From NCBI GenBank assembly GCA_963697355.1, contig CAVONV010000008.1, positions 124,001 to 188,000 of the forward strand: 64,000 nt of DNA. Direction: 5' to 3'. The notes below the pieces were generated by a model. The model ran no database searches. It was given only the letters and a program-made list of their open reading frames with translations, and was not told the origin of the DNA. Of the stretch, positions 9,241 to 18,022 are shown piece after piece. A program made the position numbers and the translations under genes. Numbering within the stretch: position 1 is the stretch's first letter; each line of letters starts with the position of its first letter. Origin of the DNA: CAVONV01 sp963697355. GTDB taxonomy: Bacteria > Acidobacteriota > Vicinamibacteria > Marinacidobacterales > DATDRI01.

Positions 9241-9660
9241 ATGAGCAAGATGACGAAAACACCCTGGGCGGAAACGAAATCGACATCCGTGACGCATTTT
9301 GCAGTGCCCCGCCATTGCACGCTCGATGGCTTTGCTCGAGAAACCTCCGGGCACCGGGGCGTTGAGGTGGCGCATCTCCCACCGCTCACCAGGTTGAATA
9401 TCTGGACGCAGAACTCTTTCTATCAAATGACGTTACTCGATCCACACGAATCGAAGGCCATCGTCAAAGGCGGTCGTTTCTTTGCGGAGCCATCGGACGT
9501 GCACTTCTGTGGCTCGAGCTACGGCGGAACACTCCTGAAAATGTCCTGGATCGGCATTGGAATGCGATTGGAGCTATTGAGCGAGGGGCGCCGTATCATA
9601 ACCTCTCCGGTACTCTCTGTCGAAAACATGGACGACGGCTCGCTTCCCGGCCCTTTCTAG
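9241..9660 (+). CDS. Conserved hypothetical small soluble protein
   Basis: 139 residues without signal peptide or membrane segment. The central part has the pattern RLNIWTQNSFYQMTLLDP, then VKGGRFF, then GSSYGGTLLKMSWIGIGMRLE, then ITSPVLSVE. I have the impression of a recurring bacterial family of small beta-rich proteins with this order of blocks, but know no function for it. It follows the PBP4 gene by 40 bases on the same strand and may be co-transcribed. Confidence 0.6.
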   Translation: MSKMTKTPWAETKSTSVTHFAVPRHCTLDGFARETSGHRGVEVAHLPPLTRLNIWTQNSFYQMTLLDPHESKAIVKGGRFFAEPSDVHFCGSSYGGTLLKMSWIGIGMRLELLSEGRRIITSPVLSVENMDDGSLPGPF

Positions 9661-9741
9661 CCCAATAGGTCCGGTTTGGACCTACCGTCTCCCCGTTGTA
9701 CTATCCCACCAAGAACGGCATGTCTCTGGGGCGCTCTTTGA

Positions 9742-10248
9742 ATGATGGAATCCAACGATCCACTTGAAAACCCGCGGCCCGAAGTACAGGTCCGGATTTC
9801 GCGATCCGATGACCGTGAGTTTGTTCACGATCTGGCGGTCGAGGTCTTCACTGTCTACGGAAGCTACGGAGGTTACCTTACCCAATGGTTCGATTCTGAA
9901 GAAGTGGTCACATGGATCGCGGAAACGGAGCAGGAAAAAGTTGGATTGACCATGATCGTCATCAAGCCGCATCCCACGCTAGCACAAAAGGCGGTGGCCG
10001 ACCTGCTCGCGATCGCAGTGAAACCAAGCTACCAAACGAAGGGTGTCGGAACCATCCTATTGAGAAATGCTATTGATGTTGCTCCCAACTTGCCTTCTCC
10101 TTTTCCGATCGTTGAAATGCATCTATCCGTTGCCGAGACGAACGCACGTGCGCAGAGGCTGTTCTCTCGCCGCGGGTTTCGCATGATTGCCGGTGAGGGC
10201 ATCTATCCCGCTGGGCAGCGTGCTTTGCATATGACAAAAAGACTCTGA
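9742..10248 (+). CDS. GNAT-family N-acetyltransferase
   Basis: 168 residues with a single GNAT fold. The acetyl-CoA binding motif A is visible as LLAIAVKPSYQTKGVGTILL, with QTKGVG as the pyrophosphate loop. Motif B follows with AETNARAQRLFSRRGF, where the Asn and the RLF..RGF turn are diagnostic. The substrate is unknown; the pattern is of the RimI/ribosomal or small-molecule acetyltransferase type. Two adjacent ATG codons begin the frame. Confidence 0.88.
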   Translation: MMESNDPLENPRPEVQVRISRSDDREFVHDLAVEVFTVYGSYGGYLTQWFDSEEVVTWIAETEQEKVGLTMIVIKPHPTLAQKAVADLLAIAVKPSYQTKGVGTILLRNAIDVAPNLPSPFPIVEMHLSVAETNARAQRLFSRRGFRMIAGEGIYPAGQRALHMTKRL

Positions 10249-10389
10249 GACACTGGTGATGGCAAGAAGAATCAGCCGTGAGATTGAACCCAAGAGAATC
10301 TATGAGTGTCGTCCCGTCAGCATCCGTCTTTGCACATTTAGGGTCGGAAGTGGGACGATTTTGGAATTGATATTGATGAGGAAGATCTC

Positions 10390-11502
10390 ATGAGACGCTA
10401 CCCTGCGTTCGATCCTCCGGAATACGCCGCATGGACTCCGCTCCCGGATGTAATGCAAGAGTACGGAGATTGTATCGAGAAGGATCCTGAGCGCAGAAAA
10501 CGCATCGCCGATCTCACTTCCGAGCAGCACCTTGGACTCTACAAGGGGATGCTTCGCAATCGCCTTTTCGACACCATGCTCAAGCGGTGGACACGACGGG
10601 GCATACTCTCCAAGGCGTGGTTAGGCACCGGAGAGGAAGCCGTTACGATTGGCGCCGTTCACGCGCTCCGCAAGGGTGATGTGGTCGGTCCCATGATCCG
10701 AAATGCCGGTGCCTCCCATGAAATGGGATTCCAGCTCACGGACATGTTCAAAACATATCTGGGTACGAAAGACTCGCCAACCGAGGGAAGAGACCTCCAC
10801 TTCGGCAGTTTGGGGCATGGAGTCGTTGCCCCTATCAGCATGGTGGGCGCCTTGGTTCCGGTATGTGCCGGCATCGCACTAGCGTTCAAGATCAAAGGAC
10901 AAGACCATATTGCCCTGAGCTGGGCGGGAGACGGAACGACTCGTTCCACGGATTTTCATGAAGGTCTGACGAGCGCCTGCACATTGAAGGTACCGTTCGT
11001 CGTCATCGTTCAGGACAACCAAATCGCCATGGGAACGACGCACGCCATCCACTCTTGTGTTCCCTTGGAAAACTCCAGCGCGATCTACGGTTTGCCTTCC
11101 ATGGTATGCGACGGCAATCACGTTCTGGACGTTTACAGCGCCGTAACTTTGGCGGCAGAGAAATGTCGGGGCGGTCGAGGCCCGGTGATTCTCACCGCAA
11201 CGACGTTCCGCATGGGAGGTCACGCCACACACGATGAGGGTGACAGTCGAGACATCTTGCCTCCCGAGCTCTTCGATTACTGGGGGAAGCGCGACCCCGT
11301 CGGGATGTACGAGTCCTATTTGGCCGGAGCCGATTTTCGTCTCTCGGAAGAGATGACGAACATGGAGGTTCTCGAGCGAGAAGAGGCTGACGTGATAGAG
11401 GAGGTGGAGTCAGCGGCGGATGAAGCCCTAGCCGGCCGAGGGACAAACATGCCGGATCCCTCGACACAGCGTCTTGGAGTATACGGACCGACAGACGCCT
11501 AG
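10390..11502 (+). CDS. Thiamine-diphosphate 2-oxoacid dehydrogenase, E1 alpha subunit
   Basis: 370 residues, preceded by a GAGGAA box. The thiamine diphosphate motif begins GDGTTR at 180-185 and closes about 29 residues later with DN at 209-210, matching E1 alpha subunits of pyruvate or branched-chain dehydrogenases. LGTGEEAVTIGAVHAL and FRMGGHATHDEGDSR, the phosphorylation-loop-like segment, also fit. The reaction is oxidative decarboxylation of a 2-oxoacid, needing an E1 beta partner, E2 and E3. None of these is in the neighbourhood, and the region RNAGASHEMGFQL is unusual, so the subunit either pairs with a distant E1 beta or has a divergent role. Confidence 0.85.
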   Translation: MRRYPAFDPPEYAAWTPLPDVMQEYGDCIEKDPERRKRIADLTSEQHLGLYKGMLRNRLFDTMLKRWTRRGILSKAWLGTGEEAVTIGAVHALRKGDVVGPMIRNAGASHEMGFQLTDMFKTYLGTKDSPTEGRDLHFGSLGHGVVAPISMVGALVPVCAGIALAFKIKGQDHIALSWAGDGTTRSTDFHEGLTSACTLKVPFVVIVQDNQIAMGTTHAIHSCVPLENSSAIYGLPSMVCDGNHVLDVYSAVTLAAEKCRGGRGPVILTATTFRMGGHATHDEGDSRDILPPELFDYWGKRDPVGMYESYLAGADFRLSEEMTNMEVLEREEADVIEEVESAADEALAGRGTNMPDPSTQRLGVYGPTDA

Positions 11503-11504
11503 AC

Positions 11505-11951
11505 CTAGATACCTCGACTCGGCCTGGCAGGGAAGTGGTTGACTCCGAGCTTGGTGGCAGCTTTGTCGGTCAAGTCGACGATCGCGGCTGCGTTGATCCC
11601 TACGGCAATAACGATGGCCTCGCTGATTTCCTCTTTCGTGGCTCCGTATTTCATCGCCTTCTGAATGTGCCCCTCGATGCACCCGTCACATCGGGCCACC
11701 AGCGAGCATGCTAGAGCAATCAGCTCTTGGGTTTTCGAGTCCAGCACTCTGTCTTCGCCGAAGTAGGTTTCTTTGTAGAACTGAGCGTAAATCGTCCTCA
11801 TTCGCGGCTGTATCATCGAGTATGATGCCGGGCCTTCTTTCTGGGCCGGAGCGTCATCGATGCCGGGAATGTGGGTTCCGTTGTTCTCCTGCGGAGTCTC
11901 CTGCTTCTGCTCAACGACTGCTTTTCTGTCGGCCCCCGGGTCCTTTGCCAT
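11505..11951 (-). CDS. Carboxymuconolactone decarboxylase/AhpD-like protein
   Basis: 148 residues. The active-site pattern is C88-D-G-C91 then His95, the CxxCxxxH arrangement of AhpD-like thiol enzymes, preceded by DSKTQELIALACSLVAR. Residues 100-135 hold the second helix pair with GATKEEISEAIVIA. These proteins act as alkylhydroperoxidase or thiol oxidoreductases. The first 45 residues are polar and likely flexible. Its stop codon lies 2 bases from that of the convergent E1 alpha gene, so the two transcripts must meet here. Confidence 0.85.
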   Translation of the reverse strand: MAKDPGADRKAVVEQKQETPQENNGTHIPGIDDAPAQKEGPASYSMIQPRMRTIYAQFYKETYFGEDRVLDSKTQELIALACSLVARCDGCIEGHIQKAMKYGATKEEISEAIVIAVGINAAAIVDLTDKAATKLGVNHFPARPSRGI

Positions 11952-12158
11952 GAGATCTAGTCCTCCTGCGCTCTATCCGTCTCTTATTTGTGCTCCCTTC
12001 CAGGTGAAAGAGAATCTTTATATTAGCACGCGTCGGGCGGGTGGACCCCACTCTTGCGAGAGGTTTGATCAGGATGAGAATAGTGACAAAATCCTTTACT
12101 TTGATAAGTGCTTTTTATTATTGTATTTAGAGTCTCAATTCATCAAATGGAGGTGTTG

Positions 12159-12557
12159 ATGCCCAAGGCGACCCAGATGAATCTCAAATTGGAGAATAGG
12201 ATAGGTATTTTGGCGACCTTGTGTCGCGATCTCGCGGACATGGGGGTCAATCTTCTCGCCCTCTCTGCGCCCGAAACGACAGCGAAAACCGGCCCCATCC
12301 GACTGTTGGTGACCAATCCGGAGCTCGCTGAACATGCCCTCACCAAAGCAGGCTACAAATTCGTCATGGAAGAGGTGCTGTACGTCGAGCTCAAGAACAG
12401 GCCCGGAGCATTGGCAAAGGCCGTTGAGAAGCTCGCCAAGGCTAAGATCGACGTGCGTTACGCCTACGCTACGGCTTACACCAAAGCCCAGAAAACAGGT
12501 GCGGTCCTAGCTGTCGATAGCGCTAGTCTCGAAAAAGCCGTTCGAATGTTTCGGTAG
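12159..12557 (+). CDS. Tandem ACT-domain protein
   Basis: 132 residues from the ATG 9 bases after GGAGG. Two ACT domains are seen: one starting LKLENRIGILATLCRDLAD and one starting VELKNRPGALAKAVEKLAK, each with the Gly/Pro-Gly turn that binds amino acids. Such free-standing double-ACT proteins bind an amino acid and regulate or sense, but have no enzymatic domain. The in-frame ATG at 12147 would add four residues but overlaps the ribosome site. The adjacent histidine kinase gene on the other strand converges with it. Confidence 0.85.
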   Translation: MPKATQMNLKLENRIGILATLCRDLADMGVNLLALSAPETTAKTGPIRLLVTNPELAEHALTKAGYKFVMEEVLYVELKNRPGALAKAVEKLAKAKIDVRYAYATAYTKAQKTGAVLAVDSASLEKAVRMFR

Positions 12558-12566
12558 CTCGTTCTT

Positions 12567-14513
12567 CTACGTCGACCCAGAAACAGCCGCTCGAAGAGAA
12601 ATACTCACAACGAATCCGCCCGTTGGGGCATTCTCGCCCCGGACCGAGCCGCCCATGCGATCGACAAGACCCCGAACCAACGCCAAACCGATGCCCGTCC
12701 CTTTCGACGAGCGGGTAAGCTCGGTTTCGGCGCGGTAGAAGGGCTGAAAAATCGCCTTCATGTGATGGAGTGGGACGCCGGACCCGCGGTCGGCGACGCT
12801 CAGCAGAAGACCGTCTTTCTTCCGCCGGCAGGAGATCGTGATCTCCTTTTTCTCTGCGTGGCGTGAATATTTGATGGCGTTATCGACCAGGTTGAAAAGC
12901 ACCTGCAACAAAGCGTCGCGGTCGTACCTCACGGATGGGAGATTCGAGTCCAGCGCGACTCGTATGAGAAAACCCTCTTGCTCGGCATGAGAGCCCAAGA
13001 CTCCGACCACTTCTTCAATCAGCGGGGCCACATCACCCACCGTCATATTTAGCGGTCGATCCTTTCGCTCGAGCCGGGATAGCTCGAGGACATTGTTGAC
13101 GAGGCGGGTCAGTCGTTCCGTTTCAGCGGTAATGACGCCGTAATACTGCTGACGTTTTTCGCTCGAGGGAACGATGCCGTCGCGAAGCATCTCACCATAG
13201 AGTCGGATCGCGGTCAAGGGAGTTTTGAGCTCATGGGTTACCGCCGAAACGAAGTTGTGCCGTCGTTGGGCATAGGTCACGGCCACCGCCACCATCCGAT
13301 ATAGAGCGAAGAGTCCTAGGGTTGCGGCGAGGCCCAAAAGTACCGCCAACCAGTAGACGTAAGACGTTCCTCCCGCTTCGGGAAGAGGGGCCAGTCTCAG
13401 GACACCGGCAACGGGCGCGAAAGGCTCCGCGAACTGATGCCGGTAGACGTATCCGCTCGGATCGAGTCCTTCGATCTCGGTGACATCTTCAGCCGACGAG
13501 ATGTGGACATGAGTCCCGAGATCGCCGTCGACGAGTACCATTTCGGAAAGCCAACCCACGAGTTTGGGTATCTCGAGCAAGAGGCCCTGGCGGTAAGCGT
13601 CTGACCCGATGAGCACCGTTCGGTACAAAAACATATGGTCGGAGTCGGCGACTCGACCAACCATCGGTTCGAGCTCGACATCAAGCGAATCCGTGGCCTT
13701 GGCTTGGAGTCTTTGCTCGATCGCATCACGGACCTCCTGAGTCGGGGCGCGGGTTTCGCCTTCGGGGAGTATGGCCTGTTGAGCGTAGGCCTCCTGTTGG
13801 AGGACATTCTCCGACTCGTCCTCGGAGAAGTTATAAATCTGAGACGCGCTCTTGGACACCTTCTCCGCTTGCTGCTTCCGTAGCGAGGCGCCTCGGTTGA
13901 GCTCGCTCAAAGCGTCGCTGGAGCTATATCTGTCGAGCCATTGCGATTCCTTCACCGTATCTTTGCCCTGTCTCAAGGCCACCGTGGTTCCGGGATTCTG
14001 GGCCTGAGAGTCCGCGCGCTGCTCGTTTTGGCGACCTCTCGAATCCCAGTAATCCTCGACCATATCCCTTAGCCACTCCACTTGTGCATCGACGTCGGCG
14101 GAGGGCCGCCACCCAGCAATACGTTCTGCCAGCGCCTTGTTTTGGGGCAGGAGAGGACTCGCCACTGCGCCATTGGGATCAACTTGAAAATAGCCGATGA
14201 TGAATTCTTCTTCCGCAGGCTGAGAGAGTGGCGACGCGATCAATTCGATATCGTCGATGCTTCCGCCTTCGGGAAGATAGAAGAACCGGTAATGTTCGAA
14301 GGGACGATCCTCTTCACGTCGCAAAAACCGGGTGAGCTCTCTTTCCATTTCATCGAAGATGCGCTCGGCGACCGCCTGGTGCCGCAGCTCCCTCTCTGCC
14401 GCGATGCTATCCAAAGTGCGGTCGAAGAGGAGCCCCAGAGGAAGCAGAAGGACCACCGCTAAGACGACGAAAACGATACGGATGTGTCTCATGTGGCCCA
14501 TTGTCTTCATCAA
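12567..14513 (-). CDS. Membrane sensor histidine kinase
   Basis: 648 residues. A first membrane helix at about 12-30 and a second at 385-407 enclose a 350-residue extracytoplasmic sensor with a low-complexity Gln/Glu/Ser-rich middle. The H box VTHELKTPLT has phospho-accepting His427; the N box NLVDNAIKYS, G1 DRGSGVP, the F box and G2 GTGIGLALV follow in order. No HAMP domain is obvious between the second helix and the H box. Its first bases overlap the end of the response regulator gene by 4, so the two are translated together. Likely signal is from the envelope; the divergent VWA-PspA operon is the probable target. Confidence 0.93.
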   Translation of the reverse strand: MMKTMGHMRHIRIVFVVLAVVLLLPLGLLFDRTLDSIAAERELRHQAVAERIFDEMERELTRFLRREEDRPFEHYRFFYLPEGGSIDDIELIASPLSQPAEEEFIIGYFQVDPNGAVASPLLPQNKALAERIAGWRPSADVDAQVEWLRDMVEDYWDSRGRQNEQRADSQAQNPGTTVALRQGKDTVKESQWLDRYSSSDALSELNRGASLRKQQAEKVSKSASQIYNFSEDESENVLQQEAYAQQAILPEGETRAPTQEVRDAIEQRLQAKATDSLDVELEPMVGRVADSDHMFLYRTVLIGSDAYRQGLLLEIPKLVGWLSEMVLVDGDLGTHVHISSAEDVTEIEGLDPSGYVYRHQFAEPFAPVAGVLRLAPLPEAGGTSYVYWLAVLLGLAATLGLFALYRMVAVAVTYAQRRHNFVSAVTHELKTPLTAIRLYGEMLRDGIVPSSEKRQQYYGVITAETERLTRLVNNVLELSRLERKDRPLNMTVGDVAPLIEEVVGVLGSHAEQEGFLIRVALDSNLPSVRYDRDALLQVLFNLVDNAIKYSRHAEKKEITISCRRKKDGLLLSVADRGSGVPLHHMKAIFQPFYRAETELTRSSKGTGIGLALVRGLVDRMGGSVRGENAPTGGFVVSISLRAAVSGST

Positions 14514-15202
14514 CCGTTGAAGCTGTAGCCCGCTCCGCGCACGGTTTTGATGGTCGGTTCGCCCTCTGGGGCGACCTTTTTCCGGAGCTTGGCAATGTGC
14601 ATATCGACGGTACGTGTTTGAACATCCTCCACGTTCACCATGCCCCAGACCTCTTGCAGGAGAGTCCTGCGACTGACAATGCGTCCTTTCTCCCGCGCGA
14701 AAAGCGACAAGAGAGCGAGCTCTCGCGGCGTGAGGTCAATGATTTGGTCACCCGCTTGGGCCCGTAGTTCGGCCGCATCCACCCGCCAGCGCCCGAAATC
14801 AAAGGTCGCCTCGGAGCCGTTCAATTTGCCCGCCCGCCGTAGCAGTGCCTCCACCCGGACGACGAGCTCTCGTATGGAGAAAGGTTTCGTGACGTAATCG
14901 TCGGCGCCGCGCTTGAATCCTTCGACCACGTCGTCTTCGGATCCTTTTGCGGTGAGCATCAGGATCGGTTGTGTCGGCAACTGATCTCGTAGGCTCTTAC
15001 AGACCTCGAAACCGTTCATACCCGGCAGCATCACGTCCAAGATCACCAACGCGAACTCTCCGGTGAGCGCCCGTTCCAACCCCTCCTTGCCCGAGGCGAC
15101 GGCTGTAGCGGCGAAGCCGTGAAAGGTGAGCACGTCCGAGAGCCCCTCGCGGATGCTCTCCTCATCCTCAACGAGCAAGATACGAACTTTCTCTTTGTTC
15201 AT
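14510..15202 (-). CDS. OmpR/PhoB-family response regulator
   Basis: 230 residues from the chosen ATG (MNKEKVRILLVEDEE). The receiver has the acidic pair at 12-13, the phosphorylated Asp56 in VILDVMLPG, the Thr and Lys of MLTAKG and VTKPF. The C-terminal half is a winged helix with LTPRELALLSLFAREKG and the recognition helix area VQTRTVDMHIAKLRKK, ending GAGYSF. It is the first gene of the two-component operon and is divergent from the VWA gene with a 156-base gap that holds inverted repeats. Confidence 0.95.
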   Translation of the reverse strand: MNKEKVRILLVEDEESIREGLSDVLTFHGFAATAVASGKEGLERALTGEFALVILDVMLPGMNGFEVCKSLRDQLPTQPILMLTAKGSEDDVVEGFKRGADDYVTKPFSIRELVVRVEALLRRAGKLNGSEATFDFGRWRVDAAELRAQAGDQIIDLTPRELALLSLFAREKGRIVSRRTLLQEVWGMVNVEDVQTRTVDMHIAKLRKKVAPEGEPTIKTVRGAGYSFNG

Positions 15203-15358
15203 GGGCCTCAGTCCATTGTAAACCCGATTCAAGGGTCGCCTGTGTAAATCCAACGTAAAAGCCTCTCACCCTCCTTTTACAGGCCTTTTGCACCGCGAAG
15301 GGAATATCAGTGCGAGACTGAAGGTAGACAAACCAGAGCAGAAAAAAAGGAGGATGCT
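15203..15358. promoter_or_regulatory. Divergent promoter region with candidate response-regulator sites
   Basis: The gap between the divergent regulator and VWA genes holds several TGTAAA-like half sites and an inverted repeat GTAAAAG (15255-15261) / CTTTTAC (15274-15280), followed by another CCTTTTG at 15284-15290. Spacing of such half sites at about one or two helical turns suits an OmpR-type dimer. A strong GGAGG precedes the VWA start. This is inference from pattern only. Confidence 0.4.
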
Positions 15359-16798
15359 ATGACGGAAACAAAGATGAAATGGAAACGCAGCCGTGCTTCG
15401 CTACTGGTTTTGGCTGCATTGGTGACGGCAACTCTGGCTGGACGAACCGTGATGCATAGCGACGGGCCTCGAGACAACGGGCGTCGCCACATTACCGCTC
15501 CAGGTGGAGGGGGCGTTTCCTTCTCAGGTCGGCTGAGCCAGAACGCCGTCCTTCTAGGCGGGGATGGTCGCGTTCAGATGGAGCTCATCCTGCAAGCGGA
15601 GGAACGCGACCGTCTCAATATCGCCCCCGTACCCACGGATCTCATCGTGATTCTCGACCGTTCCGGCTCGATGCAAGGCGAGAAGATGGCCTACGCCCGA
15701 GCCGCCGTCGGTGAGTTGATCGCTCAGCTCAATCCGCAAGATCGGTTTGCACTGGTCACCTATTCCAGTGCCGCTCATCTGTCGATCCCCCTGGCACTCG
15801 CGGCTCCCAGCGCGTGGAACACCTGGCGCCGGGAGGTTGCGAGGATTGAGCCGAGTGGGGGTACCAACATGAGTGCGGGGATCGATGTTGCCATGCGATC
15901 GGTCGAGACCTCTCGGACCTCGGGTCGTGCGGCCCGCATCATTTTGATCTCCGATGGACTGGCGAACGAAGGCGACGCTTCTCTCGAGGGTCTGAAAGCA
16001 CGAGCCGCTCGTGTAACCCGCTGGGAGCACGTGCTCTCCACCGTGGGAGTAGGGGAGGACTTCAACGAGTTTCTGATGAGCTCATTGGCCGACGCCGGCA
16101 CCGGCAACTATTACTACGTGAACGATAGGACCGAGCTCGCGAGCGTTTTTTCTCAGGAGTTCCAGGCAACGCGCGAGACCGTAGCGACAGGTCTCCTGGT
16201 CACGATGCGTCCCGGTAGCGACGTGAAGGTCATCGATGCCGCCGGTTACCCTCTCGAACGGAATGGCGAGCTGGTCACGTTTCGCACCGGCAGCCTCTTC
16301 TCGGGGCAAAAGCGACATATCTGGGTGACGATGCAAGTCCCCAGTGATCGTGTCGCAAGCTACAAGCTTGGTCGTTTTTCCCTGAGCTACTCGGATGGGG
16401 GTGAGAGCCGATCGCTGAGTCTCGAGGACGTGCCCATTCTGGCCTGTGTTGCGGATGAGAATCGGTTCTTTGCCTCGGTGGACAAAGATGTGTGGGAGCA
16501 GTCTGTACTGCAAGAGGCCTACAACCACCTTCAAGAAAAAGTCGCGCTTGCAGTGAAAGAAGGACGAAGAGATCAGGCCATCCAAGCGATCAGCGACTAC
16601 CGCAGACAAAACTCTCAGATGAACAGCAAACTACAGAGCAAAGCAGTGAACGAGAGTCTCGAGGAGGCGGAGCAGCTCGAAGCGGAAGTCAAGGGTGCGT
16701 TCACAGGGGTCGATCAAGCTGCCAAACAAAACCGTCTCAGCAAGGAGCGGCAAGCCGCGGGCCGGGACGGTCGACGCGCGGGAAGCAAAAAACAATAG
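15359..16798 (+). CDS. VWA-domain protein with N-terminal membrane anchor
   Basis: 479 residues. A hydrophobic segment at 13-28 acts as signal or anchor. The von Willebrand factor A domain starts around 90, with the metal-ion-dependent adhesion site D100-R-S-G-S104 and the later SGGTNMSAG loop and ISDGLANEGD. After it comes a beta-rich region and then a charged Gln/Lys/Glu-rich coiled tail of about 100 residues ending in Lys/Arg. VWA proteins of this type bind partners through a metal and often work with PspA/IM30 or chaperone-type ATPases. The gene is first in a three-gene operon under likely control of the divergent two-component pair. Confidence 0.88.
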   Translation: MTETKMKWKRSRASLLVLAALVTATLAGRTVMHSDGPRDNGRRHITAPGGGGVSFSGRLSQNAVLLGGDGRVQMELILQAEERDRLNIAPVPTDLIVILDRSGSMQGEKMAYARAAVGELIAQLNPQDRFALVTYSSAAHLSIPLALAAPSAWNTWRREVARIEPSGGTNMSAGIDVAMRSVETSRTSGRAARIILISDGLANEGDASLEGLKARAARVTRWEHVLSTVGVGEDFNEFLMSSLADAGTGNYYYVNDRTELASVFSQEFQATRETVATGLLVTMRPGSDVKVIDAAGYPLERNGELVTFRTGSLFSGQKRHIWVTMQVPSDRVASYKLGRFSLSYSDGGESRSLSLEDVPILACVADENRFFASVDKDVWEQSVLQEAYNHLQEKVALAVKEGRRDQAIQAISDYRRQNSQMNSKLQSKAVNESLEEAEQLEAEVKGAFTGVDQAAKQNRLSKERQAAGRDGRRAGSKKQ

Positions 16799-16820
16799 CG
16801 TTCGCGAAAGGAGGAGGACG

Positions 16821-17360
16821 ATGGGTCTGATGAATCGATTGAATATGTTGGTGAAGGCTGACGCCCATGGCGTGGTGGACGCTATCGAGGACCGCTCCCT
16901 GTTGCTCAAGCAACACGTTCGAGAGGCGGAGCTCGAGTTGAACCGCAAGCGAGCTCGCTTGGGGGCGCTTCAGGCGGAGCAGAAGACTCTGGAGGATGAG
17001 TCTCGACGCACTCGAGACAAAATCAAGAGTTTGGACGAAGATGTCACCTTGGCCCTGGACGGCGGTAAGGACGACCTTGCGCGTTTCGCCATCAAGAAGC
17101 TTTTGCCGCTTCGTCGGCGTTTGAAGCACATGGGGGAACGGTTGAAAGAGGTCGGCGCGGAACGAGATCCCTTGTCGGACACATTGAAGGAACAGGAAGA
17201 GGAGCTCGAGAGTCTTCGCGCCCGTGTTAGAGCCTACCTGGCTCAGGCGAGCACGTTCCCGGAGCTCACCGATCCGTTCTGCGAGCCCATGGTGGAGGAC
17301 GAGGAGATCGAGATCGAGCTTCTCCGACGGATGCAACCGGCAAAGAAAGGAGCAAACTGA
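16821..17360 (+). CDS. PspA/IM30-family coiled-coil protein
   Basis: 179 residues starting MGLMNRLNMLVKADAHGVVD, after a GGAGGAGG box. The N-terminal amphipathic helix and the long Glu/Arg/Lys-rich heptads that follow (LELNRKRARLGALQAEQ and onward) match PspA/IM30, shorter than the 220-residue E. coli protein. These proteins polymerise on damaged inner membranes and maintain proton motive force. The gene is 22 bases after the VWA gene and its stop overlaps the next start. Confidence 0.85.
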   Translation: MGLMNRLNMLVKADAHGVVDAIEDRSLLLKQHVREAELELNRKRARLGALQAEQKTLEDESRRTRDKIKSLDEDVTLALDGGKDDLARFAIKKLLPLRRRLKHMGERLKEVGAERDPLSDTLKEQEEELESLRARVRAYLAQASTFPELTDPFCEPMVEDEEIEIELLRRMQPAKKGAN

Positions 17361-17908
17361 TGCGTATGGGCACTTTCTCCGGCAGTTTGGTGTTCGGTGC
17401 GATTGCAGCTTTGGGCTCGGTTGCCTTTCTGGTGGCCATGCGCCCGTTGCTCGGGGGCCCGCTTGCCTCGAGCACATACTGCGTGGCGGTGGCTGTTCTC
17501 TATCTCGTTGCGATGGCACCTAGTTGGTCACGGGGAATCCGAATCGGATTGCTCGCGGGAGCCCTGGGAGCCGCGATACTCGTTTTCGCGTCCAACGCCA
17601 CGGTGGCCGTCCTCGGGGCAACCGTCGTGCTGGGGCTGATGCGAAGCGGATTTCTGTTTCGAACCAAGCCTGGCCGAGCGTTGCTGGTTGAGCTCAGCTT
17701 GCTCGGGGGAGGGCTGCTACTTGCCAATGCTTTGGCCGACACAGGAGGTCTCGGGTTGGCCATGGCGATCTGGAGTTTCTTTCTCGTCCAAAGCGCTTAT
17801 TTCCTCCTGGGAGGCATCGGCGAGAGAACGGAATCGACACCGGAAACCGACCCCTTCCAGGAGGCCTGCGTTCGGGCTACGCGGCTCATGGAGGACTGGC
17901 AGGTTTGA
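17360..17908 (+). CDS. Membrane protein of the VWA-PspA operon
   Basis: 182 residues, with six hydrophobic segments from residue 5 to about 150 and a short acidic C-terminal tail. The start ATG shares its A with the TGA of the PspA gene, a sign of translational coupling. No family recognised. By position it may be the inner-membrane partner that recruits the PspA-like protein, analogous to PspB/PspC, but it has no sequence likeness to these that I can see. Confidence 0.7.
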   Translation: MRMGTFSGSLVFGAIAALGSVAFLVAMRPLLGGPLASSTYCVAVAVLYLVAMAPSWSRGIRIGLLAGALGAAILVFASNATVAVLGATVVLGLMRSGFLFRTKPGRALLVELSLLGGGLLLANALADTGGLGLAMAIWSFFLVQSAYFLLGGIGERTESTPETDPFQEACVRATRLMEDWQV

Positions 17909-17920
17909 GGCTAACGCAAC

Positions 17921-17960
17921 GCTAGGGGGGACCGGCCGTTAGGCGGCCCCCCCTCGTAGC
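17921..17960. terminator. Strong hairpin between convergent genes
   Basis: GCTAGGGGGG followed by ACCG pairs with CGGCCCCCC and TAGC around a loop of about nine bases. It sits between the end of the VWA-PspA operon and the end of the kinase gene on the other strand and has no clear T-run, so a bidirectional or Rho-assisted terminator is the likely role. Confidence 0.6.
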
Positions 17961-18022
17961 CTTGGCCCTTCGCGACTCGGCCAAGAGCGTCCGGCGCGGC
18001 TTGGCGTCGGGATTCTGAACGG

